DNA of 41,288 nucleotides from Candidatus Treponema equifaecale (GCA_018064905.1 JAGHUJ010000029.1:1-41288); one strand, 5' to 3'; numbered from the stretch's first letter, positions 8,550 through 17,000 are shown. The notes: generated from the sequence alone by a model not told the origin. Program-made: numbers and translations.

Positions 8550-9249
8550 TTGAATATTGATGAAATTGCAACTGAAAGCGTTCCAGATTATGGCGAAGAT
8601 GCTTTGCCTTCAGTTATTACAAACAAACTTGCAAATCCTGATGAATTCTACAAGATGGCCTTTGAATTTCAGCAGATAATGATGATTTATGAAAGCGCCA
8701 TCAAACAAATTGAAACAAAGCTGGACATTCTTAACAAGGAAAACAAGGTTTCGGGGAGAAGAAATCCTATTGAAACCGTAAAATCCCGTGTAAAGTCGCC
8801 CCAGAGCATTTCTGGAAAGCTTCAGAAAAAGGGGTTGCCTGTAACTTTTGATTCAATGGTGAACAATCTGGATGATATTGCCGGAGTTCGTGTTGTATGT
8901 CCTTATATTTCTGATATTTATGCAGTAAGGGACATGCTTCTGAAGCAGCCGGACATCAAGCTGATTCTTGAAAAAGACTATATCAAAACGCCAAAGGAAT
9001 CTGGCTACAGAAGCCTTCATCTTGTAATTGAAGTTCCTGTATTTCTTTCTTCTACAACCCATGAGGTTCGGGTGGAAATACAGCTCAGGACGATTGCGAT
9101 GGATTTCTGGGCTTGTCTGGAACATGAACAAGACCACCACAAAGGTTCCTGAAAGTATCCGCCGTGAGCTGTTCCGTGTTGCTGAGACAATCGCTATGAC
9201 TGACCGAGAGATGGAAGAAATTGCTGTAGAACTTCAGCAGCTGGACTAG
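8550..9249 (+). pseudogene. Small alarmone (p)ppGpp synthetase, RelQ/YjbM type, frameshifted
   Basis: A stand-alone RelA/SpoT-type synthetase domain without an HD hydrolase domain, of the small alarmone synthetase class. Family motifs are present: RVKSPQSISGKLQKKG, LDDIAGVRVVCPYI, KESGYRSLHLVIEVP and EVRVEIQLRTIAMDFWACLEHE. After Glu193 the frame breaks and this reading stops at 9152. The next frame continues with KTTTKVPESIRRELFRVAETI, a proper family C-terminus, to 9249. The family expects LEHExxYK here, and the remaining bases fit loss of 8 nt at about 9129. Without repair the conserved E-H-x-x-x-Y-K segment is lost and the enzyme is probably inactive. The TTG start is supported by GGAG and a strong promoter. 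It may be a real pseudogene or an assembly error. Confidence 0.85.
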
Positions 9250-9265
9250 ATTTTTTCAGATTTTT

Positions 9266-9306
9266 AGGGGAAACTGTGGCTAAAAAGTGGTTTCCCTGAT
9301 TTTTTC
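9266..9306 (+). terminator. Terminator after the alarmone synthetase gene
   Basis: GGGGAAAC (9267-9274) pairs with GTTTCCCT (9290-9297), and GATTTTTTC follows on the plus strand. The hairpin overlaps the last codons of the convergent phosphodiesterase gene. Confidence 0.6.
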
Positions 9307-9840
9307 TCCTGAAATTTTATAAAGTCCTGCTTTTACCGTGCCGTCTGGATTTGTTTCAAAAAGGCCACAGGTCTTTCCGTCATCGCATTTTGGAAGAGAA
9401 ATCGAACCCGGATTAAAATAGAAAAGACCTTCCTGTTCTTCCATTACTGTAACATGGGTGTGGCCGCTGACTACAATTGTATCATCCGGTAAAAGCTCTT
9501 TTAGCTCTGAACGGTCATAAAGATGGCCGTGATGAATGAAGATTCTTCTTTTATTATCCGTGAACAAGGTTGTGTAGGCGTTCAGACACGGAAAAGTCAG
9601 AAGCATCTGGTCAACTTCACTGTCACAGTTGCCGCGAACGCATACAATTTTCTGTTTGTATTTGTTGAGAATTTCTGCGGTTTTCTTAGTGTCCCAGCCC
9701 TCTGGAAGTGGATTCCGTGGGCCGTGGTTCAAAAAATCCCCGCAGAGAATGATCAGATTCACATCCTTTTCAAATGAATCAAGAGCAGTCTGCAAACTCA
9801 AAGCGCTTCCATGAATGTCAGAAAGAACGAGATATTTCAT
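9280..9840 (-). CDS. yfcE: YfcE-type metallophosphoesterase
   Basis: Calcineurin-like phosphodiesterase of the YfcE/MJ0936 family. Metal-binding motifs appear in order: DIHGS (MKYLVLSDIHGS), GDFLNHGP, GNCD (VRGNCDSEVDQ), HHGH (FIHHGHLYD) and SGHTH (VVSGHTHVTVM). The closing FNPGSISLPK is also characteristic. Length (186 aa) is normal. The substrate in vivo is unknown; family members hydrolyse phosphodiesters in vitro. The start is supported by GGAG 8 nt upstream on the minus strand. Its 3' end is convergent with the alarmone synthetase pseudogene. A folded repeat separates it from argS upstream on the same strand. Confidence 0.9.
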   Translation of the reverse strand: MKYLVLSDIHGSALSLQTALDSFEKDVNLIILCGDFLNHGPRNPLPEGWDTKKTAEILNKYKQKIVCVRGNCDSEVDQMLLTFPCLNAYTTLFTDNKRRIFIHHGHLYDRSELKELLPDDTIVVSGHTHVTVMEEQEGLFYFNPGSISLPKCDDGKTCGLFETNPDGTVKAGLYKISGEKIRETTF

Positions 9841-9870
9841 TGGTTTTCTCCAGAATTAAAGGATAAAAAA

Positions 9871-9961
9871 GGTGGTTTCGACATAGGGAGCGTTAAACAA
9901 ACACCTGAGAGGTGTTTGTAGCGAGTCTCCTGGAGAGCTGTGCTCGTAAGGCTCAACCACC
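9871..9961. repeat. GGTGGTT/AACCACC folded repeat with nested hairpins
   Basis: Outer arms are GGTGGTT (9871-9877) and AACCACC (9955-9961). Inside lies a 9-bp hairpin, CAAACACCT-GAG-AGGTGTTTG (9898-9918), and a CTCC/GGAG stem. The shared edges GGTGGTTTCGA and GCTCAACCACCGC recur at 19445, 21903 and, inverted and slightly degenerate, 39918. Confidence 0.7.
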
Positions 9962-10020
9962 GCAAATTTTTCAAAAACTTACGCACAGGAGGTGCGAACA
10001 AAGCAAATAATTTTTTATCT

Positions 10021-11850
10021 TTACATTTTATCCAAGTATGGAACCAATACCAGTTCCATTGCTTCTTTAAGTACCTGCAATGTTGCTTTTGCCAATGCAA
10101 GGCGTGCAGATTTAAGTTCAGCTGATTCTGCGCTCATGATAGGACACTGCTGGTAGAATTTTGAGAAAAGCTTTGCTATGTCGTAGATGTAGCCTGTCAT
10201 TACAGATGCATCCTTGTTTTCTGCAGAACGTGCAATTGTCTCAGGATATTCGCCAAGACGCTTGATAAGATCCCATTCTTCTCCGGCCTTAAGAAGTTTT
10301 GCTGCTTCTGTGGCTGTAGCTGGCTTAACACCTTCAGATTCAGCCTTACGGAGAATTGAAGAAATGCGTGCACCCATGTACTGCAAGTATGGACCTGTGT
10401 TTCCGTTGAAGCTCAATGATTCTTCAGGATTAAAAATCATATCTTTAACTGGTGAAACCTGAAGCAAGTAGTAGTGAAGGGCAGCAAGTGCAACCTTTTC
10501 TGCAACAACATCTGCATCACCAACTTCTTCTTCACGGCCTTTTTCCTTGATTGCAGCCAAAGCATCTGCGTGGAGTGAATCAATCAAATCATCGGCATCA
10601 ACTACTGTGCCTTCGCGGCTCTTCATGCGTCCATTTGGAAGGTTTACGAGACCGTAGCTAAGGTGATAGAGTTTTTTAGCCCAGTCAAAGCCAAGTTTTT
10701 TGAGGATGTAGAACAAAACCTTAAAGTGGAAAATCTGTTCAGAAGCTACAACGTAAACCAGTTCGTTGAAAGCCCAGTCATCGTGACGGCTGATTGCTGT
10801 ACCAATGTCCTGAGTGATGTAAACTGAAGTCCCGTCTTTGCGGAGAAGAACTTTTTCGTGGTCTTCACCGTCCTTGCCCTTTCCAACAGCTTCTGTAACG
10901 TCTACGCGAGTTGAACCGTCCTCAGCCTTAAAGAAAACTCCTTTTTCAACGCCTTTGAGGATTTCGTCCTTTCCCTTAAGGTAGGTTTCTGATTCAAAAT
11001 AGAATTTGTCGAATGAAACGCCGGTTCTGTCGTATGTTTCTTTTACGCCGTCAAAAGTCCAGTCATTCATCATCTGCCAAAGCTTGCGGATTTCTGGATC
11101 TCCTGCTTCCCACTTGATAAGCATTTCTTCGGCCATTGTCTGAGCCTCTGGATGAGGTGGAATTGTTCCGTCCTTTGAACCTTTAAGGTACTGGTCAAAT
11201 TCAACATAGCATTTTCCAACAAAGTGGTCGCCCTTCATTCCCATTGATTCTGGTGTGTCACCATTTGCTTCGTGGAAGAGCTTGTATGCCAGCATTGATT
11301 TACAGATGTGGATTCCGCGGTTGTTGATGAGGTCAACTTTGAAAACTTCTGCACCTGCTTTTTTGAGGATTCTTGAAACTGATTCACCCAAAGCATCGTT
11401 TCTCATGTGTCCAAGGTGAAGGGGTTTGTTTGTGTTTGGTGAAGAGAACTCAATCATGATTTTGTGGCCTTCAAGATGAGGCTTGCCATCGTTGTTGAGG
11501 GTACCGAATTTTTCGCCCTGTGATTCGATTTTTGAAAGAATGGCAGAAGCGGCACCTGTTTTGTCCATCTTAAGGTTTACATAAGGTCCGACTGCAAGAA
11601 CTGTTCCGATTGAAGAAGCCTTTTCACCGATTTTTGCAACTACTTCAGTGGCAATTGCAGGTGGTGCAAGTCTGAGTGATTTTGCAAAAGCAAACATTGG
11701 TGAACCGATATCGCCCATTTCTGGATTTGGTGAATCCTGAACTACGATTTTTTCAGCTTCTGCAGCAGGGGCTTCAATTCCCTTTTCCTTGATGATTTCG
11801 TTTACTGCATCTGCAAGAATTTTTCTGAATTCTGTCTTTACGTCAGCCAT
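10021..11850 (-). CDS. argS: Arginyl-tRNA synthetase
   Basis: Class I aminoacyl-tRNA synthetase that charges tRNA-Arg. The N-terminal Add1 domain contains ENPGDIGSP-like sequence (NPEMGDIGSPMFAFAK). The HIGH-type signature is SSPNTNKPLHLGHMRND. The catalytic core continues with YITQDIGTAISRHD and LVNLPNGRMKSREGTVVDADDL (the KMSK-equivalent region, Lys-Ser conserved). The C-terminal DALR anticodon-binding domain ends MELVLVPYLDKM. Length of 609 aa is normal. A GAGG Shine-Dalgarno lies before the ATG. It shares a divergent intergenic region with the GH105 gene. Confidence 0.97.
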   Translation of the reverse strand: MADVKTEFRKILADAVNEIIKEKGIEAPAAEAEKIVVQDSPNPEMGDIGSPMFAFAKSLRLAPPAIATEVVAKIGEKASSIGTVLAVGPYVNLKMDKTGAASAILSKIESQGEKFGTLNNDGKPHLEGHKIMIEFSSPNTNKPLHLGHMRNDALGESVSRILKKAGAEVFKVDLINNRGIHICKSMLAYKLFHEANGDTPESMGMKGDHFVGKCYVEFDQYLKGSKDGTIPPHPEAQTMAEEMLIKWEAGDPEIRKLWQMMNDWTFDGVKETYDRTGVSFDKFYFESETYLKGKDEILKGVEKGVFFKAEDGSTRVDVTEAVGKGKDGEDHEKVLLRKDGTSVYITQDIGTAISRHDDWAFNELVYVVASEQIFHFKVLFYILKKLGFDWAKKLYHLSYGLVNLPNGRMKSREGTVVDADDLIDSLHADALAAIKEKGREEEVGDADVVAEKVALAALHYYLLQVSPVKDMIFNPEESLSFNGNTGPYLQYMGARISSILRKAESEGVKPATATEAAKLLKAGEEWDLIKRLGEYPETIARSAENKDASVMTGYIYDIAKLFSKFYQQCPIMSAESAELKSARLALAKATLQVLKEAMELVLVPYLDKM

Positions 11851-11874
11851 TTTATGTACCTCAAAAAAAATTAC

Positions 11875-11903
11875 TTCACTTATTAAAAATTATATTGTAT
11901 TAT
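11875..11903 (+). promoter_or_regulatory. Probable promoter of the GH105 gene
   Basis: TTCACT (11875-11880), a 17-nt spacer, then TATTAT (11898-11903). A start point near 11910 would place the following inverted repeat at the 5' end of the mRNA. Confidence 0.45.
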
Positions 11904-11911
11904 AGATGAAT

Positions 11912-11948
11912 ATGATGAAATTTACTAGAGAGTGATTTTTTTCATCAT
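11912..11948 (+). promoter_or_regulatory. Inverted repeat in the GH105 leader
   Basis: ATGATGAAA (11912-11920) and TTTCATCAT (11940-11948) are perfect 9-bp arms around a 19-nt spacer. They sit between the predicted promoter and the CAGGAG Shine-Dalgarno. The element could be an operator or a 5' mRNA stem; the sequence alone does not decide. Confidence 0.5.
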
Positions 11949-11968
11949 GATTTATCAGGAGTAACAAA

Positions 11969-13123
11969 TTGGATACAAAGGTTATCGACCAGTACATCGA
12001 TGATTTGATGACTAAATCAACTGCAGAAATTCCTGTTTGGAATATTGAAAAAGCCCGTGCCGGAACAAAATCTGGCTGGGATTATATTGACGGCTGTATG
12101 ATTATGGCTCTTCTTGAAATGTATGAGACAAGCCATGACGAAAAATTCCTTAAATTTGCTGACTATTACGAGGATTTCCGCATTCATGATGATGGTTCAA
12201 TCGACGGTTATGACAGAGACGAGCTGAACATTGACAACATCAACGGTGGAAAGAATCTGTTCCCACTTTATGCTCTTACAAAGAAAGAAAAATACAAGAA
12301 AGCTTTGGAAAATATCTATGAGCAGATCAAGATTCAGCCAAGAACAGCTGAAGGAAACTTCTGGCATAAAAAGATCTATCCAAATCAGGTTTGGCTCGAT
12401 GGTCTTTACATGGGACAGCCATTCTACATGGAATATGATGCTACATTCAACGGCGGAAAGAACAAGGATGATATCTACAACCAGTTCTTCAATGTTGAAA
12501 AATTGATCAAGGATCCTTCAAACGGATTGTATTTCCACTGTTATGACAGTTCAAAATCTGCATTCTGGTGCAACAAGGAAACTGGTCTTTGTCTGAACTA
12601 CTGGCTCCGTGCTTTGGGCTGGTTCAGCATGGCTATGCTTGATACTTTGAATAAGGCTCCGGACCGTGGAAGCGACAACTGGAATCACCTAAAGCAGATG
12701 TTCATCGACTTGCAGGATACAATGCTTAAATTCCAGGATCCATGCGGAATGTGGTGGCAGCTTCCAGACAAGGCTGGACAGGTAGACAAGAACGGAAAGC
12801 CTAACTATCTTGAAACTTCTGGTTCTTCAATCTTTGCTTATTCTTTGATGAAGGGTTACAGAACTGGAATCCTTTCTGACAAGAAATATCAGGAAGCTGG
12901 TGTAAAGGCCTTCAACGGTATCTGTGACAAATATCTTAACACAGATTCTGGTAAGCTCAGTCTTGGCGGCATCTGTCTCGTAGCTGGTCTTGGCCCAGAA
13001 ACAAACAAACGCCGTGACGGTACTTTTGAATACTACATGAGCGAACCAATCGTTCAGGATGATGCTAAGGGTGTTGGCCCATTCATCTTGGCTTACAACG
13101 AAATTAAGCAGCTTAATAAATAA
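11969..13123 (+). CDS. GH105-type unsaturated rhamnogalacturonyl/glucuronyl hydrolase
   Basis: Resembles YteR/YesR-type glycoside hydrolases (family 105, related to 88), which remove the unsaturated uronic acid from pectin-lyase oligosaccharides. Family features in the (alpha/alpha)6 barrel include GNFWHKKIYPNQVWLDGLYM with the catalytic-type Asp, PFYMEYDATF, RALGWFSMAMLDTL and GMWWQLPDKAG. At 384 aa it is near family size. There is no signal peptide, so it should act in the cytoplasm on imported oligomers. The start is TTG at 11969 with CAGGAG 6 nt upstream; no better ATG fits. The stop overlaps the 3' end of the convergent pgeF by 11 bp. The GH28 enzyme at 22 kb would supply related substrates. 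Confidence 0.85.
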   Translation: MDTKVIDQYIDDLMTKSTAEIPVWNIEKARAGTKSGWDYIDGCMIMALLEMYETSHDEKFLKFADYYEDFRIHDDGSIDGYDRDELNIDNINGGKNLFPLYALTKKEKYKKALENIYEQIKIQPRTAEGNFWHKKIYPNQVWLDGLYMGQPFYMEYDATFNGGKNKDDIYNQFFNVEKLIKDPSNGLYFHCYDSSKSAFWCNKETGLCLNYWLRALGWFSMAMLDTLNKAPDRGSDNWNHLKQMFIDLQDTMLKFQDPCGMWWQLPDKAGQVDKNGKPNYLETSGSSIFAYSLMKGYRTGILSDKKYQEAGVKAFNGICDKYLNTDSGKLSLGGICLVAGLGPETNKRRDGTFEYYMSEPIVQDDAKGVGPFILAYNEIKQLNK

Positions 13124-14012
13124 CAAATGCAGCCTGAACCGTCATGCTTTTGCTTCGTGCATCGGCATCAAGTTCAGGTGGTAAAAAAGCAGCCTGTCTT
13201 CGGAAACTTCCGAAGACATTTTTTTTGCTATTTGAATCAAAACAGGTACAGCAGGTGCAGTCTGTTGCGACAACGATGTTCTCTTCTGGAATTCCTGCGT
13301 TTTTTAATACTATGAGATTTGCTTCTGTAAGGGAAAGTGCATAAGGAAATCTTTCATCCTTAATTACTGAAGGTTTTGAAATGCACTGAGGACCAAAATT
13401 TTCAGTAAAATAAACTTTTCTTTCTTCATCCACATTGTAGCAGCAGTTTCCGATGTGAGGCCCAATGGCAGCGCAGATTTTTTCCGGCTTTGAACCGTAA
13501 AGTTCAGTCATTTTTTTAACGCCTTCACCAACGATTCCAGTTCCTTTCCAGCCTGAATGGAATGCACCCACAGCACCTGATTCTGTGTCATACAAGAAGA
13601 GCGGAACGCAATCTGCAACTGTAACAGCTGGAACCAAAAATCTGTTTCGCGTAATGATGCCGTCTGCCTTTTGATTCAGTGTGTCTTCGGCTGATTTTGC
13701 TTCAAGTACGATTTTTGAATGAATCAGTTCAACACTCGTGAATTTTTTCTTGCAGTCACAGAGGTGGCCTTCTCCAACGCAGCTTCCGGAACAAGTGAAT
13801 TTGTCCAGCTCCTTTAGGATTTGTTTGATCTGATCTTCTCTGTTTTGATTTGTCTCATTCCATCTGAAGCGCATTGTACCTGCCGTAAGCAAGGTCATTC
13901 CCCATTTTGGAGAATTTTCCAGAGGTTTTGAATCTAAATAGAATGGCAGGGTGATGTAATGAGATTCTTCCTTGCCTTTAAGATGATCTTTTACAGAAAT
14001 TTTATTCAACAT
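13113..14012 (-). CDS. pgeF: Multicopper polyphenol oxidase-fold protein PgeF (YfiH family)
   Basis: Member of the laccase-domain/YfiH family; E. coli PgeF is a peptidoglycan amidase that removes miscrosslinked amino acids, and other members act as purine nucleoside phosphorylases. Metal-site motifs are ELIHSKIV (His), VTVADCVPLFLYD (Cys) and GAFHSGWKGTG (His). IGPHIGNCCYNVDEE is also conserved. The N-terminal half carries an additional Cys-rich stretch (CSGSCVGEGHLCDCKKK), and the C-terminus a second (TDCTCCTCFDS). Codons near the C-terminus contain a perfect hairpin that acts as a likely terminator for the opposite strand. It lies 12 nt behind the unknown gene at 14025, so the two are probably co-transcribed. 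Confidence 0.88.
   Translation of the reverse strand: MLNKISVKDHLKGKEESHYITLPFYLDSKPLENSPKWGMTLLTAGTMRFRWNETNQNREDQIKQILKELDKFTCSGSCVGEGHLCDCKKKFTSVELIHSKIVLEAKSAEDTLNQKADGIITRNRFLVPAVTVADCVPLFLYDTESGAVGAFHSGWKGTGIVGEGVKKMTELYGSKPEKICAAIGPHIGNCCYNVDEERKVYFTENFGPQCISKPSVIKDERFPYALSLTEANLIVLKNAGIPEENIVVATDCTCCTCFDSNSKKNVFGSFRRQAAFLPPELDADARSKSMTVQAAFVIY
13195..13226 (+). terminator. Terminator of GH105 embedded in pgeF codons
   Basis: TGTCTTCGGA-AACT-TCCGAAGACA forms a perfect 10-bp stem, followed by eight T on the plus strand. It lies 72 nt after the GH105 stop and inside the last quarter of the antisense pgeF coding region. Confidence 0.8.
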
Positions 14013-14024
14013 AGTCGTTTTTTT

Positions 14025-15731
14025 TTAGAATCGTGTCTTTTTGTTGTCCAAATCTTCAAGCTGGGCAATTAAGGCCTGTGCATTTTCCATGGTCATTTTT
14101 GCTTCACGCAGGTTTTTCTGGAATTTTTCATTGTCCTTTGCCATTATTCTGGTGAGGTTTTCAACTCCGTCATATCGCATGTCCCGTGCAAGTCCAAGAA
14201 CCGTTCCAATAATGTTTATCATTATTCTGCTGGACTCCGTAAACTGATGGAGAATAGAGCCAAAGTCTGATTCAACCCGGCGCATCATCTGTTCAACCTT
14301 TGTCTGTGCTGAAAGTGTCTTTAAATGCTCTTCCTGAAGCTTTGTGAACAACATTCCGAATTCGCCGTTTGGTGCGCACTGATGAACAAGAGTCTCAAAA
14401 TCGATGGAAACCTGAATCATTCCGTTGAAGGCATCAGAATAGGCTGTGTGGGTTTCCCGCTTTTTGAATGAACCTTCTGAAAGCAAAGTTTTTAAGTAAA
14501 TTTCGTATTCCTGAAATTTTTTCTTAAGGAACCAGTAAAGGAATCCGGCTGTAAGATCGTAGCGGAAGTGAACCCCACCCCAAAGCTGAAGCCATGGCTT
14601 TTCTGGAAGCGCAGGAAATTCATTCAGGTCAAAATTGCTTTTGAGATTCACCTTAAGGAATTCCTTCTGGCAGTCCTTTGCCCATGAAGACCATTTCTGT
14701 TCAAAAATTTTTTTCCATGCATTCTTATATTGAATGAACCAGTCTTCTCCGCCACCAAAAGGTATTTTCTGCCAGTGAACGTCATTGTTCACAAGTTTTC
14801 CAATGGAAATAAGCGGAACACTAGTCATAAACATGTGCAGCAGGGAAATGCAGGAATTGGCCTTGTCCAGAAACTGTGAGGCATCGCTTTCCTTTGCCTG
14901 ATCCGGCGTAAGTTTGTTTCGTTTTACGGAAAAAAGATAAAGTGCCTGAAGAAGAGTGTCTGAAATTACGAATTGTGTTGAAAGAACCTTTGCAAAAGTG
15001 TTGATTTCGCTTCCCAAAGAACTGAAGGAACAGTTGTAGTCTCCTTCATTGACTGTGGAAAATTGATTCATGAATTTAGCAAAAGGAAGCTTTATGAACT
15101 GATTCAGCCATTCTGCAGCTTTAACAGCTTCATACATTCGCGTCTTGTCCTGAGCCGGAATGTTGTCAAAAATTTCGTCCATTTTGCGAAGAAGTTCCAT
15201 TCTGAGTTCAGGTTTTGCTGTTTGTGTTACCTGTGTTGTGTATGGATCAACATCAGCATTCAAATTTCCAGAAACCTCTGGCATAACCAGAGAACTTAAC
15301 AGAACGTAGAATGCCCCCTGGTCTTCTTCCGTGGCAGAAACAAAAGGTCTTAGATATGCTGCTGAAGCCTGAAGTTCTTCAAGCTTTGTGTAAAATGGGG
15401 CGAGGAGAAGTCCTTTTTTTGAATCAATGAGTCCTGGAAAAGTTCGTTCAATATTTTTGCCGATGTTTGCAAGTTTGTATTCATTGTACAGTGATTCAGC
15501 GGGAGTATTTGTAAAAAAGGATTTGAACCAGAGAACGAATCGAAGTAAAAGGGATTCCTTTTGAATTTGTTCTGAAAATGGTGCAGGACTGTCATCCAGA
15601 TTTTCGTTTATGGGAGAAATTGCCTGGTCCTCATGGGACTGGGCTGAGCTGGTAAGTTGTTCCAAGATGCTTTGTCGCTCATCATTGGTAAGTCCTGATG
15701 CCAATCGTTCGAAAGAATCTACATTTGCCAT
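14025..15731 (-). CDS. Conserved spirochaetal protein of unknown function (possibly DUF5312)
   Basis: I do not recognise a characterised homologue. The 568-residue product resembles a Treponema-restricted family, possibly the one named DUF5312; that attribution is from memory and uncertain. It has no signal peptide. The N-terminus (MANVDSFERLASGLTNDERQ) is polar and followed by an acidic, proline-containing stretch. The middle is helical with aromatic residues, including a short hydrophobic stretch (FRYDLTAGFLYWFLKKKF). The C-terminal 100 residues are coiled-coil-like (KNLREAKMTMENAQALIAQLEDLDNKK). No catalytic motif is visible. It sits 12 nt upstream of pgeF on the same strand. No strong Shine-Dalgarno precedes the ATG. 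Confidence 0.6.
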   Translation of the reverse strand: MANVDSFERLASGLTNDERQSILEQLTSSAQSHEDQAISPINENLDDSPAPFSEQIQKESLLLRFVLWFKSFFTNTPAESLYNEYKLANIGKNIERTFPGLIDSKKGLLLAPFYTKLEELQASAAYLRPFVSATEEDQGAFYVLLSSLVMPEVSGNLNADVDPYTTQVTQTAKPELRMELLRKMDEIFDNIPAQDKTRMYEAVKAAEWLNQFIKLPFAKFMNQFSTVNEGDYNCSFSSLGSEINTFAKVLSTQFVISDTLLQALYLFSVKRNKLTPDQAKESDASQFLDKANSCISLLHMFMTSVPLISIGKLVNNDVHWQKIPFGGGEDWFIQYKNAWKKIFEQKWSSWAKDCQKEFLKVNLKSNFDLNEFPALPEKPWLQLWGGVHFRYDLTAGFLYWFLKKKFQEYEIYLKTLLSEGSFKKRETHTAYSDAFNGMIQVSIDFETLVHQCAPNGEFGMLFTKLQEEHLKTLSAQTKVEQMMRRVESDFGSILHQFTESSRIMINIIGTVLGLARDMRYDGVENLTRIMAKDNEKFQKNLREAKMTMENAQALIAQLEDLDNKKTRF

Positions 15732-15796
15732 GGAAATATTTTACATTAGATGGAAGAATTTATAAAGGGAAAAAACTCATATGCAAAAGCTGAAAA

Positions 15797-15893
15797 AAAT
15801 AGCCGCCATGGATGGCGGCACATAGCAAAGCGAGAATTTGCACTTTCGCAAGCGAAAGTGGCCGAGAATTGCAAGCAATTCTCGCGGCTATTT
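15797..15893. repeat. Nested palindrome overlapping the leuB stop codon
   Basis: Outer arms AAATAGCCGC (15797-15806) and GCGGCTATTT (15884-15893) are perfectly complementary. Inside are ACTTTCGC-AA-GCGAAAGT and GAGAATTG-CAAG-CAATTCTC hairpins and a GCCGCCATGGATGGCGGC palindrome. The leuB stop codon (15888-15890) lies in the right arm, so the element may serve as the 3' structure of leuB mRNA. Confidence 0.75.
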
Positions 15894-16982
15894 GTTCAAA
15901 TATTCTACAACAAGCTGACCCATTTTCTTTGTTCCAACGAGTTTGCCTGCAGCCTTAACTTCAGCAAGTTTAGCACCGGCGATATCACCAGTTCTCCAGC
16001 CGTCATCAAGAACTTTTTCTACAGCAGTTTCAATTGCCTTTGCTTCTGTTTCAAGCTTGAATGAGTAGCGGAGGAGCATTGCAGCAGAAAGGATTGTTGC
16101 CAATGGGTTAGCAAGGTCTTTTCCAGCAATGTCTGGAGCAGAACCGTGGATTGGTTCATAAAGGCCTGGACCAGTTCCGTCACCGATAGAAGCAGATGCC
16201 AGCATACCGATTGAACCTGTAATCTGTGAAGCTTCATCAGAAAGGATGTCACCGAACATGTTAGATGTAGCGATAACGTCGAACTGACGAGGATTACGAA
16301 CCATCTGCATAGAAGCGTTGTCGATGTAGAGGTAAGAAAGCTGAACTTCTGGATAGTCCTTCTTTACATCTTCTGCAACACGGCGCCAAAGCTGTGAAGA
16401 GTTGAGGATGTTTGCCTTGTCTACAACGCAGAGTCTCTTCTGGCGACCCATAGCATATTCAAAGCCCATGCGAACGATTCTTTCGATTTCTGGGCGAGTA
16501 TATTTTTCTGTATCCCAAGCTGTGTTCTGATCTTCTGAAGTACCTCTTTCACCGAAGTAGATACCACCAGTCAATTCACGAACGATAAGTATATCAAGAC
16601 CGTCGCCAACGATTTCGTCTTTAAGTGGACAAGCATCTTTGAGCTGTTTGAACATAAGAGCTGGACGAAGGTTAGCAAAAACTTTCATTCCACCGCGCAT
16701 ACCGAGCAAAGCTTTTTCTGGGCGGATTTCTGAAGGGAGGTTATCCCATTTTGGACCACCAACAGCACCAAGAAGAGCAGCATCTGATTTGAGACAGATG
16801 TCAAGCTGATCCTGTGGAAGTGGATGACCGAACTTGTCGATGGCACATCCACCAGCAAGAACGTTTGTATAGTTCCACTTGTGACCGAATTTTTTTGCTA
16901 CAGCGTCGAGAACATTAACAGCTTCTGCAACTACATCAGGACCGATTCCATCACCAGGAATCAAGGCGATTGTCTTTTCCAT
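15888..16982 (-). CDS. leuB: 3-isopropylmalate dehydrogenase
   Basis: NAD-dependent oxidative decarboxylase of leucine synthesis; LeuB-type enzymes can also take the citramalate-derived 3-methylmalate toward isoleucine. Motifs are ALIPGDGIGPDVVAEAV, LLGAVGGPKWD, RELTGGIYFGERG and VDKANILNSSQLWRRV. The metal-binding stretch is FDVIATSNMFGDILSDEAS, and the NAD-binding end is EPIHGSAPDIAGKDLANP. The track start at 17078 adds 32 residues without homology. The ATG at 16982 has GGAGA upstream and begins at MEKTIALIPGDG, giving a normal 364 aa. The stop codon is embedded in a folded repeat. No leuA, leuC or leuD is in the window. Confidence 0.95.
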   Translation of the reverse strand: MEKTIALIPGDGIGPDVVAEAVNVLDAVAKKFGHKWNYTNVLAGGCAIDKFGHPLPQDQLDICLKSDAALLGAVGGPKWDNLPSEIRPEKALLGMRGGMKVFANLRPALMFKQLKDACPLKDEIVGDGLDILIVRELTGGIYFGERGTSEDQNTAWDTEKYTRPEIERIVRMGFEYAMGRQKRLCVVDKANILNSSQLWRRVAEDVKKDYPEVQLSYLYIDNASMQMVRNPRQFDVIATSNMFGDILSDEASQITGSIGMLASASIGDGTGPGLYEPIHGSAPDIAGKDLANPLATILSAAMLLRYSFKLETEAKAIETAVEKVLDDGWRTGDIAGAKLAEVKAAGKLVGTKKMGQLVVEYLNK

Positions 16983-17000
16983 TTTATATCTCCAGTTTTT

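Noticed and set aside
9871-9961. tRNA-like element with 7-bp closing stem
   Set aside because: GGTGGTT/AACCACC resembles an acceptor stem and CGCA follows, but there is no T-loop GGTTCGA, no proper anticodon arm, and the same arms recur as an intergenic repeat.
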